A DNA stretch of 64,000 bases from Phycomyces nitens (Eukaryota > Mucoromycota > Mucoromycetes > Mucorales > Phycomycetaceae). The notes under the pieces are model-generated. The model had not been told where the DNA came from. It ran no database searches and saw only the letters and a list, made by a program, of their open reading frames with translations. The first letter of the stretch is position 1. The number at the start of each line of letters is the position of its first letter. Made by a program: the position numbers and the translations under genes. Below, piece by piece: positions 45,527 through 57,651 of this stretch. The DNA is taken from contig JAHRBC010000001.1 in the NCBI GenBank assembly GCA_022702545.1, forward strand, positions 2,108,001 to 2,172,000. The letters are read 5' to 3'.

Positions 45527-48127
45527 TCAAGACGAACTACTTTCACTGTCTGTTTGGAGGTTGGCATCGGCCACAATTTCATGTCCATCAATCACTTCTC
45601 GGCGATCAGAGAACTGGGCCAAGAACTTTCTTCTCCGGGTCTCTTCTTCCTTTTGGATCTCTTGTTCATTGATATTGCCAGAAGAAACGATACTTGGTCG
45701 GCGGCTCTTTAGGAACTTTTGCTCATCACCTTCGCTGCCCGAGCATTCGTCGCTTGTTCCACTGCCGAGCACCAGTCCATCCTTCATTTGCGACTGGAGT
45801 GTCTGGATCTGTTTCTGGAAAGCATCGTCAGACATTGGGCCTTCAATTTGATGTCGCATTTTGTAGTGGGTATTCTTTAATGCCTTTCGGTTCAATTCAA
45901 TAGCATTCTCGATTCTCATTCGGTTGGAAATCATCGTGATCTTTGGCCATGTACGCAATTCACCCACTCGAAACAGGTTCTTGAGACGATCCTCGTTGGG
46001 ATCAGCAATCAAATATAACCAGTCAGAGAGTTTAGATTTAGGCTAAAAGAATAATGGGGAAAAAAAAAAGAGTGTCAGATCAAGCATTCGAATTATATCG
46101 TAAAAAAGTTTACCAGAATAGTGACATTGCCATCAAACTTTTGCAGCCAAATAGAACTCCAGTCTTGGTTGAGAAGCTTGGGAAGCAAATCGAGATCTCG
46201 AAGGACCTTGAGCCATTTTGACAATTCGAGTTTAAGAAGCTGTTCCATTGTTGAAGCCAAGAATCCACCACGCCTACAGATATGTTAAAAGGATGATTCA
46301 ATCTGAGCCTTCAATATAACCTACCATCCCTTGCCATTCAGATGTGTAACAGGTCTTCCAGGACTGCCTTGAGGAGCATAAAAGAACAGGTGGATGTGGG
46401 GATTGACTTGACTGACGACAGTGTAATTGACATTAAAGTAGTTGTGGAGGGTCTGGGAAGGAATATCTGTACGCAGACTTCCGTCCTTGAACCGATGGCC
46501 ATAGTTGTAGGGAATCAATTGGCCATTCTTTGCCTTTTGCATAAGCACAACTGCATTAAGGACCTTTTTTTGTTAAATAGGCAGATTAGAATCAAGCTTA
46601 TCGAAAATCCCGTGTATTTATTTCTTACTCCAGGAATTGCAGCAGATGCCAACACAGCACTCCAGATAACACAATCAGGAGCAGTAATGTAATTGAGCAG
46701 TTTTGGGGGCGAGTGGGCATCTGATGGAACAACAGACACATTGTAGATTCGTCCTGTTCGTTCATATGCTTCCTTGAAGGTCATTGATCCACGGGTGTAC
46801 CACATAGCCTCACGACACCATTTTTCGGAATCAAAAATAGCGCCGGTCTTAAAGTAGCTTTTGACTCGCTCAACAAGGGTATTATTAGCAATATGTATAC
46901 GATCTGCAAGACCTGGTACCAGCACTTGGCGCAGTTCTTCATCTGTACGAGTGCACACAATTGCTCCCAATAGCGATCCCGCCGAAGTGCCTGTGATAAT
47001 TGACGGCAATAGGTTTCTGTCCAGCAGTGCACGAATGACGCCCAGGTGATAATAGCCAAATCCAGCACCTCCAGACAGGCAGAATGCAGTCCTGCCATAG
47101 TTGCGAGAATAGAGCTTGAATGCGAGTAGTTTGTCTTTGGATGAAAGATGGGGAGATCTGGCCAGAACATCGATTGAACGGGTTACTGTGAAATGGTTAG
47201 TACAGATGATCCTAGGCCAATTTAGTTGCAACCAACCTTCATTGACATATTCTTCCACGAGGACCTTTGTACCCAAGTAAGTGTTGCTGTAAAGCTTTGC
47301 ATTCTCAATTCCAGCGAAGTTTTGCTTGAGACATGCATAGAGAACATCCTTGAGATTAAAGGCGTCTTCGGGATCATCACTTTGGCGATACTTTTTCAAA
47401 TGCTGGATGATCTTTTGGATGAGTCGATAATCATAAAATCCATAAGGTGCCGAGGTCTTCCATTCGTCTTTTCCCATGTAGCGGTCCAATGCATCTGCAG
47501 CTGTGCACCATTCTTCATAGCTTTCTGCTTCTCGAAGTTTATTTCTCAACTGACGACGCTTGCCTCTCCTAATGAAAACACCAATGAGCGGAGTGTCTTG
47601 ATGATCAGAGCTGTCATTACTCACCAGCTAATGCTGCTCTCCCATACTCGGACAATCTGTCGCAAGCAAATGTATAGCAATAACTCGACGAGGATAGTAA
47701 ATCCAATGCAAATCTAAACGCAGATTGAGCAAATGGATCCATACCGAGGATTAAGATTGGCCATGTGACTTACTATCAAAGGATATCGCAGTAAAGACTG
47801 GGAAATGCCATTGGGAGTAATGGCCTCTTGCTCGCGTGCCAACCGTCTTTCCTTTCTTGGAAGCTTTTTTCTGACTGGCATAAGTTGGCTGGAGGCCGAG
47901 ATGTGTTCTGGAGCATTTTCAGAGTTGAATGGATCCTGAGCGAGGGCCTTTACAAAGGCAGCAACATGGTCTTCGTTGACGTATTCGATATCAAACTCAT
48001 TGGCACGGTTCTTATTGTGTTTGGCCTTTGTGGGCATGATGTTTGTAGGCGGCTGCCTCTCTGGCTGCCTCTCTGGCTGCCTCTCTGGCTGCCTCTCTGG
48101 CTTCTTTTTTGTATTTGTATCTGCCAT
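45527..48127 (-). CDS. Patatin-like triacylglycerol lipase (Tgl3/4/5 family)
   Basis: Seven exons: 48127-47774, 47713-47625, 47568-47237, 47185-46629, 46563-46325, 46273-46114, 46042-45527, giving 748 aa. The yeast relatives mobilise triacylglycerol on lipid droplets. The N terminus has four PERQ units, then a hydrophobic segment (ICIGFTILVELLLYICL, about 119-135). The DUF3336-type region follows (ESYEEWCTAADALDRYMGKD, WKTSAPYGFYDYRLIQKII). The patatin domain begins with CLSGGAGFGYYHLGVIRALL (oxyanion loop), GTSAGSLLGAI (catalytic Ser in GxSxG) and CVIWSAVLASAAIPG. The dyad Asp is probably in FKDGSLRTDIP (DGS in place of the usual DGG/DGA). The C terminus is long, polar and Ser-rich. TA-rich DNA follows the stop. 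Confidence 0.92.
48051..48098 (-). repeat. Four 12-bp units encoding PERQ
   Basis: Four identical dodecamers (GGCTGCCTCTCT on the plus strand) in the first exon of the patatin lipase, in frame, encoding (PERQ)4 close to the N terminus. Perfect identity suggests recent slippage. Confidence 0.9.
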
Positions 48128-51100
48128 TGGGTTGATCTACTGAAAGTATTCTCTTGAGTAGAAACGGTCTATATATAAGCAATACAAGGAAGAGGAGATT
48201 GCATGACGGGAGAACGAATAAAAGCCAATTTGTTTGACTAAAAAAGGGGACTGTCTCAATCGGATTGCGTCATTGATTCGCCGCGCTTTTGGGGTGTGGG
48301 GGAATCCAAAAGGCATGGAGATTTGTTATGATTATTATGATTATTATGCTAAAAGAGTTTCTTGCTTTTTGGTTCCCAAGACTTTCTTTTTTTCTTTTTT
48401 TACCCCAAGTACTTGGTTTTTTATCAAATAAACCTTGCCACTTTCTGCTTTAACATGGCAAAAAATAAACTCAAATCTAACAATCTTATTTTTTTATGCT
48501 ACGTGGCACATTTTTTGTCTTGTTCAAGCAGAAATAGCGTACAAAGCCCAAACCTCCGTACCCTTTGCCCTCTTCATTGGTCCTTTTTAAAGCCAACTCA
48601 TTAATTGCCCCCAATTGCTGAGAATCTGTGACAAGTGACTAAAATGGAATTATTTAGCGATCTCGATTATATACTTCTTAAGCTTACCTTATCTTCTTTA
48701 CCTTTCATGTGTACCTTTATCTGGGCTGGTCATCAAAGAAGATCATCGTCTATTTGTGAATATCAAAATAACCAAATTCTTCATTATTATTATTATTATT
48801 ATTTTTATATATTTTTGGCTGGGAAATGTGTTACCTTGGCTGCAGACACAGGATGTACGGATTAGACTCATCCTTGTTTAAATTGTTTACATTTAGAATC
48901 TGTCGTCCTCTATTTATCTATCAGGGGTTTTTTGAGATATTTTGGGGTGTAGATATTAATAAAGAAGAATGCAACCATACTCACACCAGTCGTCTTAAAA
49001 GGGTTCAATACCACTTTACACTATATAGGCCAAGGAAATCTTATAATATCCTGTTCTGTATCATATGTTTGATGAAAGAATTCAAAGTATTTTACCACCA
49101 AAAAGATAATAAACTACATTTTACGAGAAATGCTTGTCTATTCTCAACTATTTAATCAATCGTACTCTGGGTACAAAACATTCAACAATCAGCCCACCAA
49201 TATTCGGCTCACAGTCGATTCAATGGGCCAGTATTCCGCCCGTCTTGATTCAAACAAGAATATGTATATATAAATATATAAATATATCAACATTGGGGTT
49301 CTGGTTTGCAAGTAATCAACAGGCATATTTAGTACCAGCGTGACATTATTGCTTTATTAAACAATTAATAATAACTCTGCCGGACATCCTCGAGTGAATA
49401 GAAAGACACAATCAATCAATCAAAATAATATGCGTACAAGAACCAGTTGACACAAACTTCTGGAAACCAATGCGACATTCTTGTGACCTAGAATCTTTGG
49501 AGTTATATCAGCTATACTCTCCGTTCTCTTTGACACTTTTATAGAAATAGGTTTATATCCTATTAACATTAGCCACAATTAAAAAAAAATTAATATATCC
49601 CAAGTCTTTAAACATGATGTGAACCAGACAGTGCAAAACGGCATTACAGTATATGCTTATAAACATGGAACCGTAAAGTATCAGTAAAACGAGGTCTATT
49701 ACTTGACTAGGAGTTTATAAGTTTAAGGTCAAAGGCATCGTAGCATATCATTTATATTGTACAAACCTCTCTGTCTTTAACCATTATAAATCTTGTTAGC
49801 CTTTTATTAATCATCAATAGATCTATACGATAAATACATGTTTGGATTTATAGTTCCTTTTTTTGGAAAACAAACTTGTTTATAGTATCATTTCTCTACC
49901 ACGAATTTACATTACGTTAAGCATGAAAATCAAGAAAACAGAATAGGGTTCGAATAGTGTTTATAGCCAATCTCACTTTTAATAATCTGTTTCCCTACGG
50001 AAGCTATATAGTTGCTAGTATATTATGATAGGAATATGAACATGTTGCTTTCTATATTGATTTCATAATGACGACAAGATACACTTTTGGTTTTATAAAA
50101 AAGGGCTATATTGCTTAGTTTTCTGTCATCAATAATATCCGAATTCAAAACCACACAAATAACCACCTGGTAACAATCTTGAATATTCTCAAAGGTCAAG
50201 AAACAAATCGGAAAAACTTGACCAGAGCCTAGACCTATATTAGTTGGCTGAAAATAACTGTATATAGTTGGTGTTACAGACTTTAGGAGGCTTTGCTCTA
50301 GTGTGAGGCGTAATTATTTTGAGAACTATTATACATTTTAACTGTGTGCAGAAGAATCGACTGCATTCCAATGCAACTAAATCAATCATGGCATTAAAGG
50401 CTGAGATATGATAATTTTATTAAATGTGTTTATGTTTATAATAATAAAGGCAGCTACTATAACCCATCTGTGGTTCCAAGGCTTGTAAATAAGTTCCAAA
50501 TATATATATACACTTATTCCAGAGAAACTCAGAGACGATCTTGAGATGATGACAAGCCGTCTCTGAAGAGGGACAGTGCTTGTACTCTAGCTCCCTTGTC
50601 ATTCAAGGGTACCAAGACGAAAATATCAGCCATCCAAGCAAAGGATCTCAGCCCCTAATAAAATATGTCCAAATATGAAGCTGTTGTTGTCACTTGATTA
50701 CATATTTTAATATAATCCCTTTAAAACAAGCTTTATTCATATAAAACATTACAATAATTCGACGAATATATGTAATTTTGAGTTTATACGATAAACAATA
50801 GGCTTAATCGTAACCATTCAAAGTATACTTTATTATATTACTACTTGAATATTTCCCTTTTGCAGGAGCATTGAGCAGTTTTGACGCCAATTTTTCTCAT
50901 AATATTTACTGTCAGGCTGATATAGAATACCATGTTTTGTATGTTTGGGGGTAACAAGTATTTTGTGGAGAATAAGCGCAGACATGTCCTGGTACATTTC
51001 AATGCTGATAATATGCAAGGCTCGCGCTCAGGAAGCTCTGCGAAATGGCAACTAAGCCTATACCGATAACCGCAGTGCATTGTCATTGTGGACAAAGGGA

Positions 51101-52998
51101 CATTTACATTAGGTTTATTCCTAAATTGGATCACGTTAGATAACAGTTGATTAGTACAAGGTAATCGTGAAAACGCATCAGAGCATAAACTTTTTTTTTT
51201 TACTGAATCAACATTGAAACATCTGCATACTCATATCAAGGAAAATGCCATATTATTCGATTTATCTATATATGCCCTTTAAGAGTTTATCTTGGTCTGA
51301 ATTGCACTTTTAAAGATAAAGGGTTTTTGGGAACCCTGTTTTAGGTCCAAAAATGAGGATATATAGACATATTTGGCAACAATCTTGACCCCTTTACAGG
51401 CATATTTGAAGACATAATATCCACTTGGTATTCTAATAAAGTCCTGCATTTAACCAATGTTTTTAACTATAAAATCTAACAACAGCTATGCCGAGAAGCT
51501 GAGTCTCCCATAATTCTTAAATTATCTGAAAGAGATATTAGCAGTGCATTTGTCCTAAAGTCCGGGGTATTTATGTATATTCCAGTGTCAGATAAGCTCA
51601 CTAATGTTATTATACTCATTGTAAAGTACTCGAGTGATTTTGTGTTAGTAATATCTGCGAGGTAATGGAAATAGAGGTAGGGGCGTAGATTCTTGAAAGT
51701 TGAATAAATGCAATGACCGTTGAGATACTGACTTGCAAGGGCGATCTGTATCCGTTTTTGCTCGGGACATGCACCAAATTGGCTATATATAAAACTATAC
51801 CATCATTTTGCCTCAATTTTTTTTTGGTTTAGTTGTATTTTTGTATCCCAAGATGGATTTTAATTTTCTTTGATATTGGATCAGAAACCGAATAAAAAGC
51901 ATAAAACACCATGCTTAAATTGCAAGAAAATAGTGCTAGTCGCCATACTTGTCCGTATCTAATATATTAAAAAAACACAATTCTGTCGGTACTTGGTATA
52001 TTGCAAACTTTGTAGAAAAAACCTAAAAAATGGCAAGAAACTTTTGCATGGTACTAATTTGCCCTTGAAAATTATATGTGATAGTTTGTCCAAAATATAG
52101 TGATTTCAACAAGAGCTTATTATTTTATATGGTAAAGTTTTTTTTACTAACAATGACAACGCGTTTAGTATATGCCATTATTAATTTTGAGTGATTCAGA
52201 AAATAAATATAAACATTTTAGCTAGAGAATAATAAGAGTTTGGTACTCTTATTATCTGTCATGCTTGGATTTGTGGAATCAAGTTTATGCTTATTGTTTG
52301 TTTTGGCTCTCATCATTATAAACACTGGTATTTGCCAATATCCCAGCTTAATTATTGATTGTGAAGTGTCTATATTTATCTTTGAAATACAGGATTAATA
52401 TAAGGGTATTGTACGATTGTAAACTCCATAATAAGGTGTAGATCAAAGGCATGTATTTACATTAGTCTTATTTTTAATGTATACAAGCGATCAATCTAGG
52501 AATAGACAGGATTTGAACCAAGTTATTTAGGACTTTTTTTTAGCATTCAACAAAAGAAGATAAATAGTCTTATATTTTTAACCATGTATCAAAGAGCATA
52601 AATCCCATCTAGATCCCTAATATTTGTAGAGATTATTTTTTAAGATGTTGATTCTACAGTGATAAAGAAAATAGGGTATATTCAATAAATAATGTATAAA
52701 TTTATTTTCTTGAGAAAAGTCAATGGATCACTTGTGTAAAGACAGCACATTTCACAGACATCTAATATCACCATATTTCAGCTTTTATGCCAAGTCTCCT
52801 TCAACTCTTTTGGACTGGTAGAAGTGTGAGGTCTCATCCTCAAAAAATTATTCATAAGACTCTAAATGTTTTCTATCAATTGACGTCAGGGCTGCTTGGT
52901 GGTTACTACAAACATTTAGGTCAAGGACTATGTATATTTCTGCCATTTCTGCCTTGTGAGAGGTGATATTGTGTTTTTTATACGCTTATTCACCACTT
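48128..52998. other. Gene-poor AT-rich region (4.9 kb)
   Basis: No gene is recognised. The first 300 bp are the promoter of the patatin lipase. Open frames are at most about 110 codons and have no family likeness. The region borders a transposon graveyard and probably includes fragments too decayed to identify. A CAGTG preceded by TA near 52655 could be the far end of the Tc1 relic at 52999-53795, on weak grounds. Confidence 0.4.
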
Positions 52999-53795
52999 TC
53001 AACATTGGAAATGTTCTTGTAGAATATCAGTATATAGTCTTTTAAAAAATACCAAAAAAAATAGGCATTCATGGTATAATTCAATATAGCAAATGGCCCA
53101 AACCAAAATCATAGTAAAACCTCCATTTCCTTGCACTTTTAAAGTGACATAGTCAGGGCGGTATCTTTCATTAGGGTAATAACAATTATAGTCATGGTCA
53201 TTCTTGAATAAAATAAACTTGGAATCATCAATCCAAATCATCTCTTTCTATTGTTTATCACGATTCTTTAAAGTGCTGTAAAAAGTACTGCGCTTGGAAA
53301 TCTGCTCTTTAGACATGAAAGGATTAGCGGGAGGTCCACATGAATTAATTTATATTATAAGCATTGGCTTTACTAATAGTCTTTGAACAGAGTTATTTCC
53401 CTATATTTTTATTTGATGAACGTACCATGTCTGCCAAAGTCTGGTGTCGATTTATCTTTGTCCAAATCAATGAAGAGGGTTTCGGGGTGTCAGAAGCTTT
53501 GTCTTTTTAAATGTTTCTCGTCAGTGATAGACTCAGTTTTCTTGTATTGTTTAACGGCACAAGAGATTGTTGAAGGTGGTATGTTTCTATGTTTGGGGAT
53601 CCCACCAATTTTCATTCCGCTTATGTTGGATATGAAAGCTTTCGGGAAATCTCATGGGGTTGAAAGTTTTTTTTTTTACTTTATGCACGATGTTAAAGAT
53701 GATGGAATTTAAGAGATTGAGAAAAGCAAAGTGTAAAGATGTACTAAGATACGAAGAGTTGAAACCGAGTTGTAAATATTTCTGTCCAGACACTG
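52999..53795 (-). pseudogene. Tc1/mariner transposase relic
   Basis: On the minus strand, from the right end: a TIR-like tip CAGTGTCTGGACAGAAATAT at 53795, preceded by TA; then an HTH block (KIGGIPKHRNIPPSTISCAV, QYKKTESITDEK, about 53625-53480); and the catalytic block MIWIDDSKFILFKND with YYPNERYRPDYV (53241-53140), which fits the WSDESxFxLF motif of Tc1 transposases. After about 53000 the C-terminal part (DDE third residue) is not recognisable. Stops and frameshifts interrupt it. Confidence 0.75.
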
Positions 53796-54007
53796 TATGG
53801 TCATAAAGCATACATTGTGTAGTCTATATGACAAAAGTAAGGTGATTGCTTCATAAAAGATTTATTCACTTTTATACTTTCTAAAGCTATTATAATATTC
53901 CTAAAAGACGATACATTGCACATACTCTCTTTTGCTTATTCACTCTTTGATCAGAGTCTCTCTCTCTCTCAAATGCTTTAGTGGTATGTTTTGGATTGGC
54001 CTTAACA

Positions 54008-54080
54008 CCTACTATTGTCCAATATGTTCCAGATATTCTCAATGGGAGTCAAGTCAGGACTTTGTCATGGCCGGTCAAGA
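54008..54080 (-). pseudogene. Tc1 transposase C-terminal remnant in the left arm
   Basis: Translates on the minus strand as VLDRP, stop, QSPDLTPIENIWNILDNSR, the W-P-x-Q-SPDLNPIENxW block that carries the third catalytic residue region of Tc1 transposases. It points toward the outer end of the arm. Confidence 0.75.
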
Positions 54081-54453
54081 ACATCTCAAGTTCATTTTTT
54101 TTTACATCTTTTTGACATTGTAGCTTTATGCGATGTAGAAAAGGAAAGCAAAAATACAAGTATAAAATTATTATAGGGAACTATCAAAGTCGATAATTTT
54201 GTAAAAGCTATACATTAAATGAATATTTGTTTTCTCCGTATAGTTGATTTTATTTGGAGATCAAATATACTTTTTCTACCAGCAAAGATATTCGTGAAAT
54301 GCTACCTGTGGTGTGGTATTTTTGGGGTTGGGAGCTTGTCGATAGTGGGATAGTGTTATTTATTGAAGAAAGAATATTGCGGTGGTTTATATACTTCTTC
54401 TAGTCTCCTTTGTACTTTGATCTCTATTGCGGAATGGTCGGTTATCACTGCTG

Positions 54454-54494
54454 TAGTGTAAAGTATAAAGTGTAAAGTGTAAAGTGTAAAGTGT
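54454..54494 (+). repeat. Heptamer array (AAAGTGT)n in the left arm
   Basis: About five AAAGTGT/AAAGTAT units; the inverted copy is at about 58108-58148. Confidence 0.8.
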
Positions 54495-54948
54495 ACGTAC
54501 AGTATGTAGCTGTTTCTGAGATGTTAACTTGCCATGGTCATTGACAAAGACTGGCCAGATATTGGTTATGGAGTCTGTATTTCACTCTTTTGTGATGTGT
54601 ATATAGCAGGTGGTAATCCAAGGTTTTTTGCACATTTGTTGCTGGTAGGATATTGATTCAGTAGAATGTATATATTAATCTTAATGGAATCTACTAAATT
54701 TCAGCCAAAAACTTTTTCTTGCTATACTCAAAGTCCAAGTAAAAGCGGCAGAGAAGTAAAAGCAAAAAGAGAATGGATTAGCATGAGACTTGGTGATTAG
54801 CTACAAGATGTAAAGAATCTATTATCTTGAGTGGGCGGCTCATTATTTTAATAGAAAGTGCAGGGCAGACACTATAAAGACCTTATTACCATAAAAGGCA
54901 GGCAAAGAGTTACACATATCTCTTAATTTTCTATATACTGGTAATACT

Positions 54949-55168
54949 GGTGTGTGACTCGGTTGGTTGAGGCGTTGGATTTCCAATGTACAGGTCGGGG
55001 GTTCGAACTTCGGGCTTGGAAATTGGGGAAAAGACGCTTTCGCCGACTGGGTTATATACTGGGGCAGTACCTGGGACTTTGGCCAAGTCTCAGCTTGGAC
55101 TTCAGTGGCCGCGGGGATTCCAATCTACCAAGCTTAGCTTGGTAGAGTACTGTTGCATTTTTTTTTAT
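54949..55168 (+). repeat. tRNA-derived SINE-like repeat, left copy
   Basis: About 220 bp. The head has a tRNA-like D-arm with an A-box-like TGACTCGGTTGGTTGAGGC and a perfect B-box core GGTTCGAA (about 55006-55013) at tRNA-like spacing, but a shortened anticodon arm (TTGGATTTCCAA), so it is not a working tRNA. The body is unrelated to tRNA. It ends in a hairpin (ACCAAGCTTAGCTTGGT) followed by a T-rich run. Internal pol III promoter plus a simple tail is the SINE plan. The same sequence lies inverted at 57432-57651. Confidence 0.6.
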
Positions 55169-55350
55169 TTATTTTTTGTCGTTTTGGATCTGGATTGTTC
55201 TTTCAATGCTATAATACAGCCAATATTGACCAAACCCACTGGGAATCGTAAACGAGGATAGAATGATAGGTTCTTTTTCATTCAATGAAATATTGTCCTC
55301 TTTTATATCTTTTCTAAACCTACTCAGCCATCATAAATGTCTGACACTTT

Positions 55351-55440
55351 GGTGGCCTCAAAAATTCCAACCTACTAAGGAGAGCTTAGTAGACTACTAC
55401 TATTTTTTAATTTTTTTATTTTTTTTTTAATTTTTCAAAT
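55351..55440 (+). repeat. Second SINE-tail-like hairpin and T-rich run (left arm)
   Basis: ATTCCAACCTACTAAG, then AGCTTAGTAG, then a T-rich run, closely resembling the tail of the SINE-like repeat 200 bp away (ATTCCAATCTACCAAG ... AGCTTGGTAG). It looks like the 3' end of a 5'-truncated member of the same family. The inverted copy is at about 57160-57250. Confidence 0.45.
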
Positions 55441-55759
55441 TTATTTATTAGGGGGTTTCATTGATTTTATTTTTCCAAGTTTTATTTATTGGCAATTAAT
55501 ATTTTGAAAATATGTTATTGAACCCCCCCCTCTTTTTCTTTAATCGGTTCTAGTATTTTATCCAAACAATATTTGTATGGTGCTCATGGTGCCAAATAGC
55601 TGTTTTGAAAAGACTAGTGGCACCTTTTTTGCAAAACCAATCGGTGGACTTTGTAAACCCAATTCATAGTAAGGTATTTAGATTTGTTAGTATTTCATGG
55701 GAAATGGGAATACTATGAGAGCTGTTTATTGACAAAAGAATACTATGTGTGGTATACCT

Positions 55760-56275
55760 ACCGCTGCCGAGTGAAGAAAGGGTCTATAACCGATGTCTGG
55801 TTACTCTTTACTATTGACCATATATTAAAAATGAGAGTAATATCTGGGCTGTTTGATAGCCATAACATTATTGACCCACCTAGAGCCTTCTTCCACTTCA
55901 CAAGATTTGACTTTTGCATTGGGCATTTTCCACTTGATAAACAAGCTCTCGGTTGTTTTCTTCATTCAATTTCCCGAAAAATGGAAAGGCTTCTTCCCGG
56001 CAAGTTCATATACGCTTGCTGTATAAGCATACCCTTGATCATCTTAAAGGACCTACGGCTCCTGCCCATATACATCACTAGAGCATAATGGAGCCTCCAC
56101 TAAGCTGCATTCTTGGCTTTAAATAATCTGCTTCATAAACTCGGGGTTAAACACACGTGTTTCTACCTTTCGGAAAAAGCATAACTCTCGACTAATCGCT
56201 CCGGATGACACAATCCCATCTTTGATTAGCTTTATTGGATTGATGAACAAATCTTAATCACTTCATCGAATGTGC
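55760..56275 (-). pseudogene. Tc1/mariner transposase relic in the spacer of the inverted repeat
   Basis: Minus-strand blocks in changing frames: RWDCVIRSD, stop, SRVMLFPKGR (first catalytic Asp region), LKPRMQLSGGSIML, VMYMGRSRRSFKMIKGML with QQAYM, and WLSNSPDITLIFNIWSIVKS (the SPDLNPIENIW block). Together they outline a Tc1-type catalytic domain in the right order, with stops and frameshifts. It differs from both the arm remnants and the relic at 52999-53795. Confidence 0.65.
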
Positions 56276-56469
56276 TTTTAATAGCCGTGGCTCGCATACA
56301 AGTTGCTGTTTTGTTGAGACATGCTGTGATTCGAATGAGGAAAGCGCCTTTAAAAAAATTATGGTGCTGACTCTTTATTTTGTGAGGTTTAAATCAATTG
56401 TCCTTAATCTTGGTATGGGTCTGTACGAATATTAAATCAAAGAAAGAAATATTTAGAGAATAAAACTAT

Positions 56470-56575
56470 CTAAAAGTCTCTGTGAGATTCGAACTCACGG
56501 TATTCCAACCAAGGCCAGAAAACTGCCTGTCAAGTCAACCAAAAGTCAACTATAGACCGAGACGAGATGTTCAAA
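56470..56575 (-). other. tRNA-like sequence (degenerate tRNA or SINE head)
   Basis: On the minus strand a good T-arm (GTGAG, loop TTCGAAT, CTCAC) is followed by AGAGAC, which pairs with GTCTC upstream. The anticodon arm is poor and the D-arm is only partly formed (GTTGACTTTTGGTTGACTTG). A working tRNA seems unlikely; a relic or another SINE family is more likely. Confidence 0.35.
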
Positions 56576-57431
56576 AGAACAACAAAATTCAAAAGACTAG
56601 GGTTATTCCTCACTGTTTTAAGCAACAAAGGCTATATTCAGTTACGAGACCTCGCCTCTTTCGTTTCATCTAAACGCGATTTTACATTCTCTGGATTAAC
56701 ATTATCAAAGTGCTCTTGGGCATAACTACTAGAGTAGTACAACCAAGAACGATCAATATAGTCTTGTAGCCCAGGGGGGCTACGGGCGAGAATTGAACAT
56801 TGTTTCCAGCGCAAGATAATGGCCTAAAGACGTTCAGCCGAAATCCTGACAAGCACATCTTCGCAGCACCTGGTTCCATTAACCGACCACGAGAGATTGG
56901 AGGCTTGAATAAAGTATGACTTTAGATACTGTTACAATATTGATTACCGGATAGCAAGAGATTGACCAGATATCGCAACGGCCATGTACCAAACTCAGGG
57001 CTAAGATCCATACTCAGGCTTGGTAAAAGTACGGTCCTGACTTGAGAAGACAGTTATACCCCAGACACAGCAGTGCCTCTCACATAGGCTGAGTTGGTTT
57101 GATTGCCAATAGATAAAACTTGGAAAAATAAAATCAATGAAACCCCCTAATAAATAAATTTGAAAAATTAAAAAAAAAATAAAAAAATTAAAAAATAGTA
57201 GTAGTCTACTAAGCTCTCCTTAGTAGGTTGGAATTTTTGAGGCCACCAAAGTGTCAGACATTTATGATGGCTGAGTAGGTTTAGAAAAGATATAAAAGAG
57301 GACAATATTTCATTGAATGAAAAAGAACCTATCATTCTATCCTCGTTTACGATTCCCAGTGGGTTTGGTCAATATTGGCTGTATTATAGCATTGAAAGAA
57401 CAATCCAGATCCAAAACGACAAAAAAATAAA

Positions 57432-57651
57432 TAAAAAAAAAATGCAACAGTACTCTACCAAGCTAAGCTTGGTAGATTGGAATCCCCGCGGCCACTGAAG
57501 TCCAAGCTGAGACTTGGCCAAAGTCCCAGGTACTGCCCCAGTATATAACCCAGTCGGCGAAAGCGTCTTTTCCCCAATTTCCAAGCCCGAAGTTCGAACC
57601 CCCGACCTGTACATTGGAAATCCAACGCCTCAACCAACCGAGTCACACACC
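57432..57651 (-). repeat. tRNA-derived SINE-like repeat, right copy
   Basis: Inverted copy of 54949-55168; the 63-codon frame across the head is identical in both copies, which reflects arm identity rather than coding. Confidence 0.6.

Larger units (their letters stand above)
53813..55496 (+). repeat. Left arm of the long inverted repeat
   Basis: Pairs with 57102-58790 (position sum about 112,600). Contains, from outside in: Tc1 C-terminal remnant, a heptamer array, an AT-rich spacer, a SINE-like repeat and a second related hairpin tail. The inner end is at GGCAAT (55491-55496). Confidence 0.9.

Noticed and set aside
48150..48175. CTTGAGTAGAAAC resembling the Fanzor element tip
   Set aside because: Only about a dozen bases match and there is no partner repeat or TA context; chance likeness.
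53932..54123. 63-residue frame repeated at 58480-58671
   Set aside because: Antisense of the Tc1 transposase remnant; the opposite strand carries the SPDLTPIENIW block.
54954..55145. 63-residue frame repeated identically at 57455-57646
   Set aside because: Identity comes from the inverted arms; the frame spans a tRNA-like head and has no protein likeness, so it is a repeat rather than a gene.
55684..56088. 134-codon plus-strand frame in the spacer of the inverted repeat
   Set aside because: The minus strand of the same DNA gives Tc1 catalytic blocks, so the plus frame is most likely a shadow.
56761..56870. Second tRNA-like stretch with GGCT/AGCC ends
   Set aside because: Too short between the pairing ends, with a poor T-arm; no convincing cloverleaf.
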